In this document: positions 38,981 through 51,416 of the stretch, one piece after another
How positions within the stretch are numbered: the first letter of the stretch is position 1
Layout: each line of letters begins with the position of its first letter
Origin: Thiocapsa sp.
GTDB taxonomy: Bacteria; Pseudomonadota; Gammaproteobacteria; Chromatiales; Chromatiaceae
Reading direction: 5' to 3'
DNA: 64,000 nucleotides
NCBI RefSeq assembly: GCF_018399035.1
Contig: NZ_CP073760.1
Coordinates: 3,662,001 to 3,726,000, forward strand
Notes under the pieces: generated by a model
The model's input: the letters and a program-made list of their open reading frames with translations, nothing else
What the model was told of the DNA's origin: nothing
The model's database searches: none
Made by a program: the position numbers and the translations under genes

Positions 38981-39033
38981 TCGATGCGTGAGCTCAACAG
39001 GCGGTTGCATCTGGATGTACGAGGGCTGCGGTG

Positions 39034-39571
39034 ATGGTTGATCGGGTCGTGATTCTGGATCGTGACGGCGTCATCAACGAGGACTCGGAGCATTTCGTCA
39101 AATCCATCGACGAGTGGATCCCTTTGCCGGGCAGCATCGATGCGATCGTGCGCCTCTCCCACGCAGGTTATCGGGTCGCCGTCGCGACGAATCAGTCCGG
39201 GTTGGCGCGCGGTCTGCTGACACCGGCTGACCTCGATGCCATGCACCGCAAACTTCGGGATCTGTTGTCCGAGCAGGGAGGACGCATCGAGATGATCGTC
39301 TATTGTCCGCATGGACCCGATGACGGCTGCGGCTGCCGCAAACCCAAGCCCGGTATGCTCGAGGAGATCGGGAGGCGACTCTCGGTCAATCTCGCAGGCG
39401 TGCCCTTTGTCGGCGACTCGCTCGGCGACATCGTGGCGGCGAGGGCTGCCGGGGCCGATCCCTGGATGGTTCGCACGGGAAAAGGGGAGAACACGCTGGC
39501 GAGCGGATCCCCTGACCTTGCCGGAGTTCCCGTCTATGCCGACCTCGCGTCCGTCGCCGATGCACTGCTCC

Positions 39572-39579
<8 letters not shown>
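39034..39579 (+). CDS. gmhB: D-glycero-beta-D-manno-heptose 1,7-bisphosphate 7-phosphatase
   Basis: This HAD-family phosphatase acts in ADP-heptose synthesis for the LPS inner core. The 181-residue protein has the catalytic DxD (Asp9 and Asp11 in VILDRDGVINEDSEHF), ATNQSGLARG, and the zinc-binding loop with Cys/His pattern CPHGPDDGCGCRKPKP. The ATG at 39034 follows a GTG at 39031 that is also in frame. Its stop is inside the plsC start (8-base overlap), so the two are translationally coupled. The glyQS-gmhB-plsC order is common in gammaproteobacteria. Confidence 0.94.
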
Positions 39580-42969
<3,390 letters not shown>

Positions 42970-43028
42970 TCAAAACGGAGGACGGCGTCGTTGCAGTAAT
43001 ATCGGCGAGTGCTCAAGGCTTGAGAGTG

Positions 43029-43050
43029 CCATGTTCCACGTGGAACATGG
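43029..43050. other. parS-like site 1 (in 3' end of recF)
   Basis: TGTTCCACGTGGAACA (43032-43047) is a perfect 16-base palindrome matching the ParB-binding parS consensus as I know it from Pseudomonas and relatives. Here symmetry extends to 22 bases (43029-43050). It lies about 2.2-3.7 kb from the dnaA-dnaN origin region, and in recF it encodes the residues FHVEH near the C-terminus. Confidence 0.8.
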
Positions 43051-43646
43051 TGTCCGGCATCGTGGATCCCTCGTCGATGCCCCCGGGCTCGGTGCTCAAC
43101 CGGGAGATGAGCTGCTGGGCGTCAGGTTCTCCGAGCACGCGCCAGAGACGATCAGCAGTGCCTTTGTCGAGCTCGGCATCAACGTCGTCGAGGAGCCAGA
43201 GCGACGGCGCGAGCCCCGTCATCCGGTGGACACGTTCTGCCGCGAGTTGAAGCAGGCAGACGGCGACCTTTGCCTGACCACGGGAAAGTCTCGATGGAGA
43301 GCCTTCGCGGCTGATTTTGATATCGGCTCGGTGTGCGCCCGCGAGGGTCTGACCGCGTTGGATCTCCGTGCTCCGACCCCGCTCCAGGACATCCAACAAC
43401 CCGGTGTCCTTCGGCCAACCCCGGTCGAAAAACAAGTCGCAGCCATCGAGAAACGCAAAGTCCTCTGCGAGGGATCTGAACTGACTCCGCCAGCGCTCGT
43501 GGAAGTCCTCGCGTTTCGCGGTTATTTGGTCGGAAAGGTCGACGAATGCAGGATTCCAAGCCGACACGCGTGCCCCGCCTTGCCGAAGCGCTGCATTTCG
43601 CTGGGCGAGGACACGCCTTAGGTCGGCCCGCAGCCGACCAAGCTGA

Positions 43647-43662
43647 TGTTCCACGTGGAACA
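43647..43662. other. parS-like site 2 (within recF)
   Basis: This is a second perfect copy of TGTTCCACGTGGAACA, 615 bases from the first, inside the conserved RecF segment LDWNVFHVEHQ. Two exact copies of a rare 16-mer so near the origin strongly suggest chromosome segregation sites for ParB. No parA or parB gene is in the window. Confidence 0.8.
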
Positions 43663-44118
43663 CATTCCAGTCCAAAAGCCCGCGTCTGAGTGTCGGCTCC
43701 CCTTCCAAGAGGATCTGAGGATTCTCCCCGACAAGCTTGACCCGGAGCGGGCTGTCGCTCGGCGGGAGCGAACCCATCACGACGCTGTTGTAGCGCCTCG
43801 AACTCCCCGGCCGCTTCGCTCGAAGACGAGAATCGAGTCGCTCGGTGAGTCCACCTCACGGAACCGCCCTTCGATGAGCGTTCGACACTCACCGTCGGTC
43901 GTGAGGGATCCCGCCTTACGCCCCCGAAAGCTCCGGCCTCGAGCCAAAAGATAAACCGCTTCAAGAAGCGTCGTCTTCCCGGCACCGTTGGCGCCGGTCA
44001 ACAGGATCCGGTGCGATTTCTCACGCAGGTCGAGATCCACGCTCCGGAGGTTTCTTAGATTCCTGATCCGCAGCGTCAAAAGCCGTGGACCCTTCAAACC
44101 GTCCATCGACTCCGAGAA

Positions 44119-45219
44119 TCACAACCGCATCGGCATGACGACATAGGTCTCGTCCTCCGCCCCGAGGCCACGCCAAACCGAGCTGCTCCCCGCATCGCTG
44201 AATCGAACCTCGATCTCCGTACCCTCCACCGCAGCCAAGACGTCGGACAGATAGGCAACATTGAAACCGATCGCGACAGGCTCGCCGTTGTAGTCCAGCT
44301 CGATCTCCTCCTCCGCCTCCTCCTGCTCGGGATTGTGAGCTTGCAGCCGTAAGACACCCTCCTCGAACGCCAAACGAACACCTCGATACTTTTCGTTCGA
44401 CAGGATCGATGTCCGTGCCAAGGCGCGCTTCAGGGCATCGTTGCTGACCCTGGCGACCTTTCCGAGCTCGCGCGGAATGACCCGCTCGTATTCCGGGTAA
44501 CGTCCGTCGACCAACTTCGAGGTCATCACCATGCCCCCGACCGCAATCCGAATGCTCCTCGAACCGACCGAAACCGTGACCTCCTCGTCGGTGGATGCCA
44601 GTTGCCGACGAAGCTCGAGGATTGTTTTGCTCGGAACGATGACCTGAACGCGCTCCGGCAAGTCCAAAACCAGGCTCCGATGAAACTTCGCTAATCGATG
44701 CCCGTCGGTGCCAACGGCCGTGACCCCCGAGCTCTCCCACTCGAGCAGTAGCCCGTTCAGGTAATAGCGCACGTCCTGTTGCGCCATCGCGAACGAGGTT
44801 TTATCGAGAATCTGACGCAGGATTCCCTCGGGAACCTTCACCTGAACACCGTCGATGTCGGCGTCCATCAGCGGGAAGTCCGCCGCCGGGAGGGCCCCGA
44901 GCGTAAACCGACCACGTCCCGCAGTGACCAGGCAACGCTCGTTGTTCAGTCGAAACCGGATCTCCGTCCCTTCAGTCAGATTTCGGCAAATATCCATCAG
45001 CTTTCTGGCCGGGAGGGTGGTCTCACCCTCACCCGGCACCGAGGCGGTACAGCTCGTCCTGACCTCGACCTCCAGATCCGTTCCACAAATGTCGAGGCGG
45101 TCTTCACGTGCAGACAACAACAGGTTCCCGAGGATCGGGAGCGTTTGGCGTCGTTCCACCACACCGACGACTTTACTAAGCACAGGCAACAAGCGTTCAC
45201 GGTTGACGACAAGCTCCAT
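44119..45219 (-). CDS. dnaN: DNA polymerase III beta sliding clamp
   Basis: This is the ring-shaped processivity clamp of DNA polymerase III. The 366-residue protein has the three repeated clamp domains, starts MELVVNRERLLPVLSKVVGVVERRQTLPILGNLLLS and ends with the conserved YVVMPMRL. The ATG at 45219 has an AGGAG ribosome site. It lies between dnaA and recF; the gap to dnaA is the likely origin. Confidence 0.97.
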   Translation of the reverse strand: MELVVNRERLLPVLSKVVGVVERRQTLPILGNLLLSAREDRLDICGTDLEVEVRTSCTASVPGEGETTLPARKLMDICRNLTEGTEIRFRLNNERCLVTAGRGRFTLGALPAADFPLMDADIDGVQVKVPEGILRQILDKTSFAMAQQDVRYYLNGLLLEWESSGVTAVGTDGHRLAKFHRSLVLDLPERVQVIVPSKTILELRRQLASTDEEVTVSVGSRSIRIAVGGMVMTSKLVDGRYPEYERVIPRELGKVARVSNDALKRALARTSILSNEKYRGVRLAFEEGVLRLQAHNPEQEEAEEEIELDYNGEPVAIGFNVAYLSDVLAAVEGTEIEVRFSDAGSSSVWRGLGAEDETYVVMPMRL

Positions 45220-45410
45220 CGTGATCTCCTAAATCTTAAGTAATTTAAAAAACCTGTAATAATAAGGGCTGTGCATGAGTGCATGAGGGTCCACATTTGC
45301 CCGTGGATCAAGCACAACGGCATGCTCGACCGAAGGCACAACCTCTGGGCAGTTTGTGTATAAGTTCCGACTCAAACGGCCTTCGATTTCTGTCAACATG
45401 CTATCCACAG
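45220..45410. other. oriC: Candidate replication origin (dnaA-dnaN intergenic)
   Basis: The 191-base gap has an AT-rich stretch (about 45230-45268) next to several DnaA-box-like 9-mers. A perfect TTATACACA lies on the minus strand (45355-45363). One-mismatch boxes lie at 45270-45278 (TGTGCATGA) and 45401-45409 (CTATCCACA), with weaker copies at 45278-45286 and 45302-45310. Together with dnaA, dnaN and nearby parS sites this is the natural origin candidate. The rpmH-dnaA gap, with one perfect box, is an alternative or second part. Confidence 0.6.
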
Positions 45411-46754
45411 CTATGAGGTCAGAGTTCTCAACAGGTTCTTGTAGTCCTCTTCGATAGAGGCGTCGCTGTCGCGAAGATTCTTGATAGTCCGGGTCGCGTG
45501 CAGGACGGTGGTATGGTCACGTCCTCCGAAGGCCCGTCCGATCTCGGGAAGACTGTGCTTTGTCAGCTCCTTCGCGAGCGCCATGGCGACCTGGCGCGGT
45601 CGAGCGATCGAGCGACTGCGTTTCGCCGAGATCATGTCGGAGGTTCTGAGCTTGTAGTACTCGGCCACGGTTTTCTGGATGTTCTCGATACTGACCTGTT
45701 TGTCCTGTGCGGCCAGCATGTCTCGAAGGGCATGTTTTGCCAGCTCCATGCTGATGGGTTTGCCGGTGAACTGAGCGTTGGCGACCAGCCGTCGGAGCGC
45801 ACCTTCGAGCTCGCGGATGTTCGAGCGAATCCGCCGCCCGACGAAAAAGGCAACATCCTCCGGCAGATCCACACCCCAGAGGCTCGCTTTGCTGTGCAGA
45901 ATCGCCACACTTGTCTCGAGGTCCGGCGGTTCGATGGAGACCGTCAGTCCCCAACCGAACCGGGATTTGAGCCGTTCTTCGAGGCCCACGACTTCCTTCG
46001 GAAAACGGTCGCTGGAGAGGACAATCTGCTGGCGCGAGTCGAACAGTGCGTTGAAGGTATGAAAAAACTCCTCTTGCGATCGTTCCTTCCCCGCAAAGAA
46101 CTGAACATCGTCGATCAGCAGGGCGTTGACCGAGCGATAGGTCTTTTTGAACTCGTCGATCCGGTTGTGCTGGAGAGCCTTGATCATCTCGGCTACGAAC
46201 CGCTCCGAGTGCAGATAGACGACCCGAGCGTTCGGGTTGGTCGCGAGAACGATGTTGCCGACGGCATGCATCAGATGCGTTTTGCCGAGCCCAACGCCGC
46301 CGTAGATGAAGAGCGGGTTGTATGCCGTACCCGGGTTCTGTCCGATCTGGATCGATGCGGCTCGAGCGAGCTGGTTGGATTTACCCTCGACGAAGCTGTC
46401 GAACGTGAAATCCGCGTTCAAGTGGGCACTCGCCCGTCGGGCGGCAAGCTCGCCGTCTGCATCCACGGGAACTGCAGCGGTGGTGATCCGTGCTGCCGTG
46501 CCGTTCGAGGTGGAGTCCAAACCCCCGACCTCGAAGCTCAGCCTCCCGATGGCGCCGTCGCTGTAGGCGCGGCACAGGTCAAGCAGCCTCCCCTCGTAAT
46601 GCTGGCGCGTCCAATCCAGGACGAACCGGTTCGGTGCAAACAACCGCAACCGACCCTCGTCCACCCGCGCCTGCAAGGGCAGGATCCAGGTGTTGAACTC
46701 AGCCGAGGTCAACTCCCCTTTCAATTGTCTGACACACTGTTCCCATACTCCCAC
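45411..46754 (-). CDS. dnaA: Chromosomal replication initiator DnaA
   Basis: This ATPase binds DnaA boxes and opens the origin. The 447-residue protein starts with a GTG at 46754 with GGGAG six bases upstream; it then begins [22 protein letters not shown] like other DnaA. Domain III has Walker A GGVGLGKT and Walker [11 protein letters not shown]. Domain IV has the signature [43 protein letters not shown]. The frame upstream of the GTG (to 46946) is not supported. Confidence 0.97.
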   Translation of the reverse strand: MGVWEQCVRQLKGELTSAEFNTWILPLQARVDEGRLRLFAPNRFVLDWTRQHYEGRLLDLCRAYSDGAIGRLSFEVGGLDSTSNGTAARITTAAVPVDADGELAARRASAHLNADFTFDSFVEGKSNQLARAASIQIGQNPGTAYNPLFIYGGVGLGKTHLMHAVGNIVLATNPNARVVYLHSERFVAEMIKALQHNRIDEFKKTYRSVNALLIDDVQFFAGKERSQEEFFHTFNALFDSRQQIVLSSDRFPKEVVGLEERLKSRFGWGLTVSIEPPDLETSVAILHSKASLWGVDLPEDVAFFVGRRIRSNIRELEGALRRLVANAQFTGKPISMELAKHALRDMLAAQDKQVSIENIQKTVAEYYKLRTSDMISAKRSRSIARPRQVAMALAKELTKHSLPEIGRAFGGRDHTTVLHATRTIKNLRDSDASIEEDYKNLLRTLTS

Positions 46755-46903
46755 GGTGGACTCCCAAAAACCCGCTTGCTGATGTCGAGCAGGACCGTCG
46801 ATCGCTCCGGCGGTCCTGATGGCTCCGAGGATCGGCCGGGAGGTTTCCCTCTCCGGCCTGTCGCCGGTCCGGTGTCGCGGCAGTCTAGCCTTCCGGACGA
46901 GAC

Positions 46904-46912
46904 TTATCCACA
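46904..46912 (+). promoter_or_regulatory. Perfect DnaA box between dnaA and rpmH
   Basis: TTATCCACA, an exact consensus box, lies 150 bases upstream of the dnaA start, a position suited to autoregulation of dnaA or to origin function. The rest of the 46755-47037 gap holds the rpmH promoter and otherwise nothing recognised. Confidence 0.65.
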
Positions 46913-46945
46913 ACCGGCGGCTCCGAGCCCAGAACCCTATCGGCA

Positions 46946-46974
46946 TTGACTTTCAGGCGGAAATTGCTTATGTT
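46946..46974 (+). promoter_or_regulatory. Sigma-70 promoter of rpmH operon
   Basis: TTGACT (46946-46951) and TATGTT (46969-46974) are separated by exactly 17 bases, about 64 bases before the rpmH start. This is a near-consensus promoter facing rpmH-rnpA-yidD-yidC-mnmE. Confidence 0.75.
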
Positions 46975-47037
46975 TCCGCGCCTTTTAAGGCGGGGCTCAA
47001 TCGAGTCCCGGACGACGAGACTTCCGGAGCACCGAGC

Positions 47038-47172
47038 ATGAAACGCACCTTCCAACCCAGCCGCATCAAGCGCGCGCGAACCCATGGTTTTCGCGCTCGC
47101 AGCGCGACCAAGAACGGCCGAAAGGTCATCAATGCACGCCGCGCCAAGGGTCGCGTGCGCCTGATCCCCTGA
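47038..47172 (+). CDS. rpmH: 50S ribosomal protein L34
   Basis: This 44-residue, strongly basic ribosomal protein begins [22 protein letters not shown] and ends [10 protein letters not shown], the typical L34 sequence. The ATG at 47038 has CGGAG upstream. It heads the conserved rpmH-rnpA-yidD-yidC-mnmE operon. The stop TGA overlaps the only plausible rnpA start. Confidence 0.97.
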   Translation: MKRTFQPSRIKRARTHGFRARSATKNGRKVINARRAKGRVRLIP

Positions 47173-47567
47173 ACCGCGCGGAGGATCGCGCCGAGCCGCC
47201 AGCGGAGCCGGATCAGACCTTTCCGCGGACCTGTCGACTCACCCTTTCCCGACAGTTTCGTGACGTCTTCGCCGAACCGCGGCGCCGCAGCGGCGCCGGC
47301 TTTCTCGTGTTGTACCGCGAGAATCAATTGGAGCATCCACGACTCGGACTTGCGATCGCGAAGAAGTGCGCGCGCCGCGCCGTCGACCGCGCCCGTTTAA
47401 AACGGATTGTTCGCGAAAGTTTCCGGCTCAATCGCTCGCGCCTCGGCGGCTGGGATATCGTTGTGCTGTGCGCGTCCGGCGCACCGGCTATGCCGAATCA
47501 GCGCTTGTTCGCCACCCTCGCCCGCGCCTGGGATACCATCGAGAAACAACCATGCGTCGAATCTTGA
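47169..47567 (+). CDS. rnpA: Ribonuclease P protein component
   Basis: This is the protein subunit of RNase P that matures tRNA 5' ends. The frame clearly encodes RnpA, from [18 protein letters not shown] through [31 protein letters not shown] (RNR-type signature) to the end at 47567. Remarkably, no ATG, GTG or TTG occurs in frame between the upstream stop at 46986 and the conserved N-terminus; the first such codon is a GTG at 47307, too late for the core. The best start is a CTG at 47169, which overlaps the rpmH TGA as CTGA and would give 132 residues by re-initiation. The start is inferred; the coding identity is secure. Confidence 0.85.
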   Translation: MNRAEDRAEPPAEPDQTFPRTCRLTLSRQFRDVFAEPRRRSGAGFLVLYRENQLEHPRLGLAIAKKCARRAVDRARLKRIVRESFRLNRSRLGGWDIVVLCASGAPAMPNQRLFATLARAWDTIEKQPCVES

Positions 47568-47788
47568 TCGCCCTGATCCGCGCCTATCAGTACGGCATCA
47601 GTCCGCTCCTCGGGCCGCATTGCCGATTCCATCCCTCCTGCTCGTACTACGCCGTCGAGGCGATCGAGCGCCACGGATTCCTGCACGGCGGCTACCTGGC
47701 GATGCGCCGGGTGTCCCGCTGTCACCCCTGGCACGAAGGCGGCTTCGATCCAGTTCCAACCGAAAGGCAGACCAGCTCTCATGGATAA
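47552..47788 (+). CDS. yidD: YidD membrane-protein insertion efficiency factor
   Basis: This 78-residue protein overlaps the rnpA end by 16 bases, as is usual. It carries the family pattern [33 protein letters not shown] with three conserved cysteines and [15 protein letters not shown]. YidD assists YidC-dependent insertion at the inner membrane. It overlaps the yidC start by 8 bases. Confidence 0.95.
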   Translation: MRRILIALIRAYQYGISPLLGPHCRFHPSCSYYAVEAIERHGFLHGGYLAMRRVSRCHPWHEGGFDPVPTERQTSSHG

Positions 47789-49460
47789 CCAGCGTTTAAT
47801 CCTGTTTTTCGCCCTGGCCGCCGTGGTGTTTCTTCTCTACTCGGCCTGGATGGAAGACTACGGGCGCCCGGTTCAGCCGCAGGTAGCGCAGGAGCGCGGT
47901 CTGACGGTCGATGCTCCCTTCCCCTCCGCGGCGCCGGATGTCCCGCAGGTCGCGACCACCCCGGATGCCATTACCGCCGGAATGTCTGCCGTCGAGGCAT
48001 CGACGTCACCGACGGAGACCCCGGTTCGGGTCGAGACCGACGTCTTCCACATCGAGATCTCCCCGCGCGGCGGAACCCTCTCCGCGGCGTGGCTGTTGGA
48101 CTACGCAACTGTCGCCGAGCATCCGGACGAGCCCTTCCAGCTGCTCAAGCCCGTCCCCCCGAACATGTTCATTGCCCAGTCGGGGCTGCTGGGCGAAGAC
48201 CCGGCATTGCTGCCGACACATGAGGCGATCTTCGAGGCTTCTCAGTCCCTCTATCGGCTTGGGCCGGACGAGAACACCCTCGATGTCGAATTGCTTTGGG
48301 TCAGCGACACCGGCGTCGAGGTTCGCAAACGCTACAGCTTCGAGCGCGGCAGCTACGTCGTGCGCACCAGCCAGTCGGTCACCAACACGACCGACGCGCC
48401 TCTTGTCGCGCGCCAGTACAACCAGCTACAGCGCACGGATCTCTACGATCCGAACGAATCGCGCTTCATCCACACCTTCACCGGTGCTGTCTATTACAGC
48501 CCCGAGGACAAGTACAAGAAGGTGTCGTTCGACGACATGCGCAAAGGCAAGCTCGACCGCAGCGTTGCCGATGGTTGGATCGCGATGATGCAGCACTACT
48601 TCCTGGCGGCTTGGATCCCGCCGGCTGGCGTGCTGGAGACCTTTTATACGAACGTCCTCGCCGATTCGCGCTACATCATCGGTAAGTATTCACCCGCGGT
48701 CAGCATCGCGCCCGGTGCCACTCACGTCTTCGAGAACGAGTTCTTCGTGGGCCCGAAGCTACAAGACAAACTGGCAAGCGTGGCCCCGGGGCTGGAACTG
48801 GCGGTCGACTACGGATGGCTCACCGTCATCGCACAGCCCATCTTCTGGTTGCTCAGCAAGATCTACTGGGTGGTCGGAAACTGGGGTTGGTCGATCATCT
48901 TCCTGACGATTCTGATCAAGCTCGCCTTCTACAAGCTTTCCGAAACCAGCTACAAGTCGATGGCCAACATGCGTCAGTTGACGCCGCGCCTGCAAGCCTT
49001 GAAGGATCGCTACGGCGACGACAAGCAACGCCTGAATCAGGCGATGATGGAGATGTACAAGACCGAGAAGATCAACCCGCTCGGCGGCTGTCTGCCGATT
49101 CTGATCCAGATCCCGGTCTTCATCGCACTCTACTGGGTCCTGCTCGAGAGCGTGGAAATGCGCTATGCGCCCTTCATCCTCTGGCTCGACAATCTCTCGG
49201 CGCCCGACCCCTACTTCATCCTCCCGCTGATCATGGGTGTGTCCATGTTCGTGCAAATGAAGCTGAATCCGCCGCCGCCGGATCCGATGCAGGCGAAGAT
49301 CATGATGGCCCTGCCGTTCGTCTTCACGGTCTTCTTCGCCTTTTTCCCGTCGGGCCTGGTGCTCTACTGGACCGTCAACAACCTCCTGTCCATCGCGCAG
49401 CAATGGCACATCACCCGCACGATCGAGAAGCAGGCGGCCGCGGCCAAACGCAAGAAGTAG
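47781..49460 (+). CDS. yidC: Membrane protein insertase YidC
   Basis: This insertase places proteins in the inner membrane with or without Sec. The 559-residue protein has an N-terminal membrane helix (about 7-24), the large periplasmic beta-sandwich domain typical of Gram-negative YidC (about 60-340), and a C-terminal five-helix core with the hydrophilic-groove Arg region ([22 protein letters not shown]) and [20 protein letters not shown]. It ends in a basic tail. Its ATG overlaps yidD. Confidence 0.97.
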   Translation: MDNQRLILFFALAAVVFLLYSAWMEDYGRPVQPQVAQERGLTVDAPFPSAAPDVPQVATTPDAITAGMSAVEASTSPTETPVRVETDVFHIEISPRGGTLSAAWLLDYATVAEHPDEPFQLLKPVPPNMFIAQSGLLGEDPALLPTHEAIFEASQSLYRLGPDENTLDVELLWVSDTGVEVRKRYSFERGSYVVRTSQSVTNTTDAPLVARQYNQLQRTDLYDPNESRFIHTFTGAVYYSPEDKYKKVSFDDMRKGKLDRSVADGWIAMMQHYFLAAWIPPAGVLETFYTNVLADSRYIIGKYSPAVSIAPGATHVFENEFFVGPKLQDKLASVAPGLELAVDYGWLTVIAQPIFWLLSKIYWVVGNWGWSIIFLTILIKLAFYKLSETSYKSMANMRQLTPRLQALKDRYGDDKQRLNQAMMEMYKTEKINPLGGCLPILIQIPVFIALYWVLLESVEMRYAPFILWLDNLSAPDPYFILPLIMGVSMFVQMKLNPPPPDPMQAKIMMALPFVFTVFFAFFPSGLVLYWTVNNLLSIAQQWHITRTIEKQAAAAKRKK

Positions 49461-49479
49461 ACTGCACCGGTCGAGCGCG

Positions 49480-50817
49480 ATGGTGACAGACACCATTGCA
49501 GCCGTAGCCACCCCGCCCGGATTCGGCGGGGTGGGCATCGTGCGGGTCAGCGGAAGCGGTGCAACCCACATCGCGACCTCTGTCCTCGGCGGTCTTCCTG
49601 CTGCGCGATCCGCGACCTTTGCAACCTTCCGCGACGCTGCCGGCGGCTTCATCGATCAAGGCATCGTCCTTTACTTTCCTGCTCCCGCATCCTTCACCGG
49701 CGAGGATGTCCTCGAGCTTCAGGGTCACGGCGGCCCGGTGGTATTGGATCTCCTGGTCCAGCGCTGCCTGGAGCTCGGCGCCCGCCCCGCCCGCCCCGGA
49801 GAGTTCTCCGAACGCGCCTTTCTCAACGGGAAGATCGATCTCGCGCAGGCCGAGGCCATCGCGGATCTGATCGAAAGCTCGACCGCGCTCTCCGCCCGGC
49901 TCGCCGGACGCAGCCTGCAAGGTGTCTTCTCCCGAAAAGTCGACGACCTCATCGAGCGCCTCATCCGCATGAGGACCTACATCGAGGCCACGCTCGACTT
50001 TCCCGATGAAGAGCTCGATCTCTCGGCCGATCTCGGCGTCTCCGACGATCTCCGGATCCTCATCGATCTCACAACCGAGGTGATGGACGTCGCACACCTG
50101 GGTCAGGTGATCCGCGATGGTCTCGCGGTCGTTATCGCGGGTCTTCCGAATTCCGGAAAATCAAGTTTACTTAATGCGTTATCTGGGCAAGATGCCGCCA
50201 TCGTCACACCGATCCCAGGCACCACGCGCGATCTGCTGAAGCTCGACATCCAGGTCGACGGATTGCCCATTCGGATCGTCGATACCGCTGGGCTTCGTCA
50301 CAGCGAAGACCTCGTGGAGCGCGAGGGCGTGCGGCGAGCCCGGGCGCAGATCGACCAAGCCGACCTGGTCCTCTGGGTCTACGATGCCGTCGAGGGTCCG
50401 GATCCGCTGATCCGCGAGAGCTTCCCCGAACGGGTCCCGGTCACCAGCATTCGCAACAAGATCGACCTCTGCGGCCTGTCGTCCGGATCGAGCCAGGTGG
50501 AGACGGGTACGGAGATCGCCCTATCCGCCAAGACCGGAGAGGGGCTCGATCTGTTGCGGTCCCACCTGAGGGACCGAGCAGGTCTCGGCGCCCTGACCGA
50601 AGGCGCTTTCGTCGCGCGCCGACGCCACCTCGACGCCCTGCACCGCGGGCTCGCCCATTTGCGATCGGCCCAAGACGCACTCGCGCAGTCAGCAGGCGCA
50701 GAGCTTGTGGCCGAGGATCTGCTTCAGGCCCAGCATGCCCTCGGCGAGATCACCGGCCGCTTCACCTCGGAAGACCTGCTCGGGCGGATCTTCTCGAGCT
50801 TTTGTATCGGAAAGTAG
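49480..50817 (+). CDS. mnmE: tRNA modification GTPase MnmE
   Basis: This GTPase works with MnmG to add the cmnm5 group to wobble uridines of certain tRNAs. The 445-residue protein has an N-terminal THF-binding domain, a central helical domain, an inserted G domain with GLPNSGKSSLLNAL (G1), DTAGLR (G3) and NKID (G4), and the C-terminal CIGK motif with the catalytic Cys. It ends the rpmH operon. No obvious terminator follows. Confidence 0.97.
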   Translation: MVTDTIAAVATPPGFGGVGIVRVSGSGATHIATSVLGGLPAARSATFATFRDAAGGFIDQGIVLYFPAPASFTGEDVLELQGHGGPVVLDLLVQRCLELGARPARPGEFSERAFLNGKIDLAQAEAIADLIESSTALSARLAGRSLQGVFSRKVDDLIERLIRMRTYIEATLDFPDEELDLSADLGVSDDLRILIDLTTEVMDVAHLGQVIRDGLAVVIAGLPNSGKSSLLNALSGQDAAIVTPIPGTTRDLLKLDIQVDGLPIRIVDTAGLRHSEDLVEREGVRRARAQIDQADLVLWVYDAVEGPDPLIRESFPERVPVTSIRNKIDLCGLSSGSSQVETGTEIALSAKTGEGLDLLRSHLRDRAGLGALTEGAFVARRRHLDALHRGLAHLRSAQDALAQSAGAELVAEDLLQAQHALGEITGRFTSEDLLGRIFSSFCIGK

Positions 50818-51185
50818 CGCCTACTCGCGTCCGATCCTGGTACAGATAATTCGCTTCCCGGGCCGCTTACCCATACCGCCGTGGGCGTGCGATGCCGAGC
50901 GACCCGCTTGCTTGCGGGAGCCTTGGGAACGGTTCAGAAACAACCGAAACAACTTGTTTCTGGAGCGTCACTTAGCCAATGATGATGTCCAGGGGGACCG
51001 CAGGAGCCTCAGCGCGCTCCCGCCGGTGGATAGGGAATCGCTCGGCGGTTGTGTTTGAGGGCCCCTTGCAGGCGATGGCTGTGGTGAAGTCTCTACGCAT
51101 ACCGGCCTGCGGGTGCCGCGATCGGGAGAGATCACGGCCGCACTTTAAACTGGCTGAACAGGGTCACCCATCGAGGAGCCGATTC
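50818..51185. other. Intergenic region between mnmE and vapB-like gene
   Basis: These 368 bases hold no recognisable gene, promoter pair or strong hairpin. Composition becomes slightly less GC-rich toward the toxin-antitoxin pair, and the region marks the passage from core to accessory DNA. A short leftover of an unknown gene cannot be ruled out. Confidence 0.45.
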
Positions 51186-51416
51186 ATGAACATCGAGGCA
51201 GACGTCGCGGAAGACGGCACTGTGACGATTCAAGTCCCGAAGCGATATCGCGGCAAGCGCGTCCGCGTCAGCATTCAAGAAGCCGACGAGCAGGCAGCCT
51301 CTGCGCAATGGAGCAAATTGTCCGAGGTCTTGGACGGACTCGATCAGCTCGGCACGCACAGTCGCAGCCATCATCAAATCATCGACGATCTCAAAAGATT
51401 TCGCGAGGGATCATGA
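51186..51416 (+). CDS. VapB-like antitoxin
   Basis: This 76-residue acidic protein has an N-terminal beta-rich segment (VTIQVPKRYRGKRVRVSIQEAD) like AbrB/MazE-type or short antitoxin DNA-binding heads, and a C-terminal helical tail likely to bind the toxin. GAGGAG lies upstream of the ATG. Its TGA overlaps the ATG of the PIN-domain gene (ATGA), the classic antitoxin-toxin order. The exact antitoxin family is not certain. Confidence 0.7.
   Translation: MNIEADVAEDGTVTIQVPKRYRGKRVRVSIQEADEQAASAQWSKLSEVLDGLDQLGTHSRSHHQIIDDLKRFREGS

Larger units (their letters stand above)
43013..44106 (-). pseudogene. recF: recF with a one-base frame disruption
   Basis: RecF binds ssDNA-dsDNA junctions and loads RecA with RecOR. 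The N-terminal part (from ATG 44106; Walker A GANGAGKTT) reads in one frame to a TGA at 43777. The remainder (LRRGLLDWNVFHVEHQLGRLR..., Walker B region LWLLDDVDAELD, SRGQ signature) continues in the -1 frame and ends at 43013. The switch lies near 43780-43815, where the conserved sequence passes from ILVFERSGRG to RYNSVVMGSLPPSDSP. Together they give about 365 residues, the full RecF length, so a single missing base explains the break. It could be a sequencing error, a genuine mutation or, less likely, programmed shifting. The gene also contains both parS-like palindromes. Confidence 0.85.

Noticed and set aside
43780..43815. Programmed -1 frameshift in recF
   Set aside because: No slippery heptamer or strong downstream pseudoknot was seen; a missing base is simpler.
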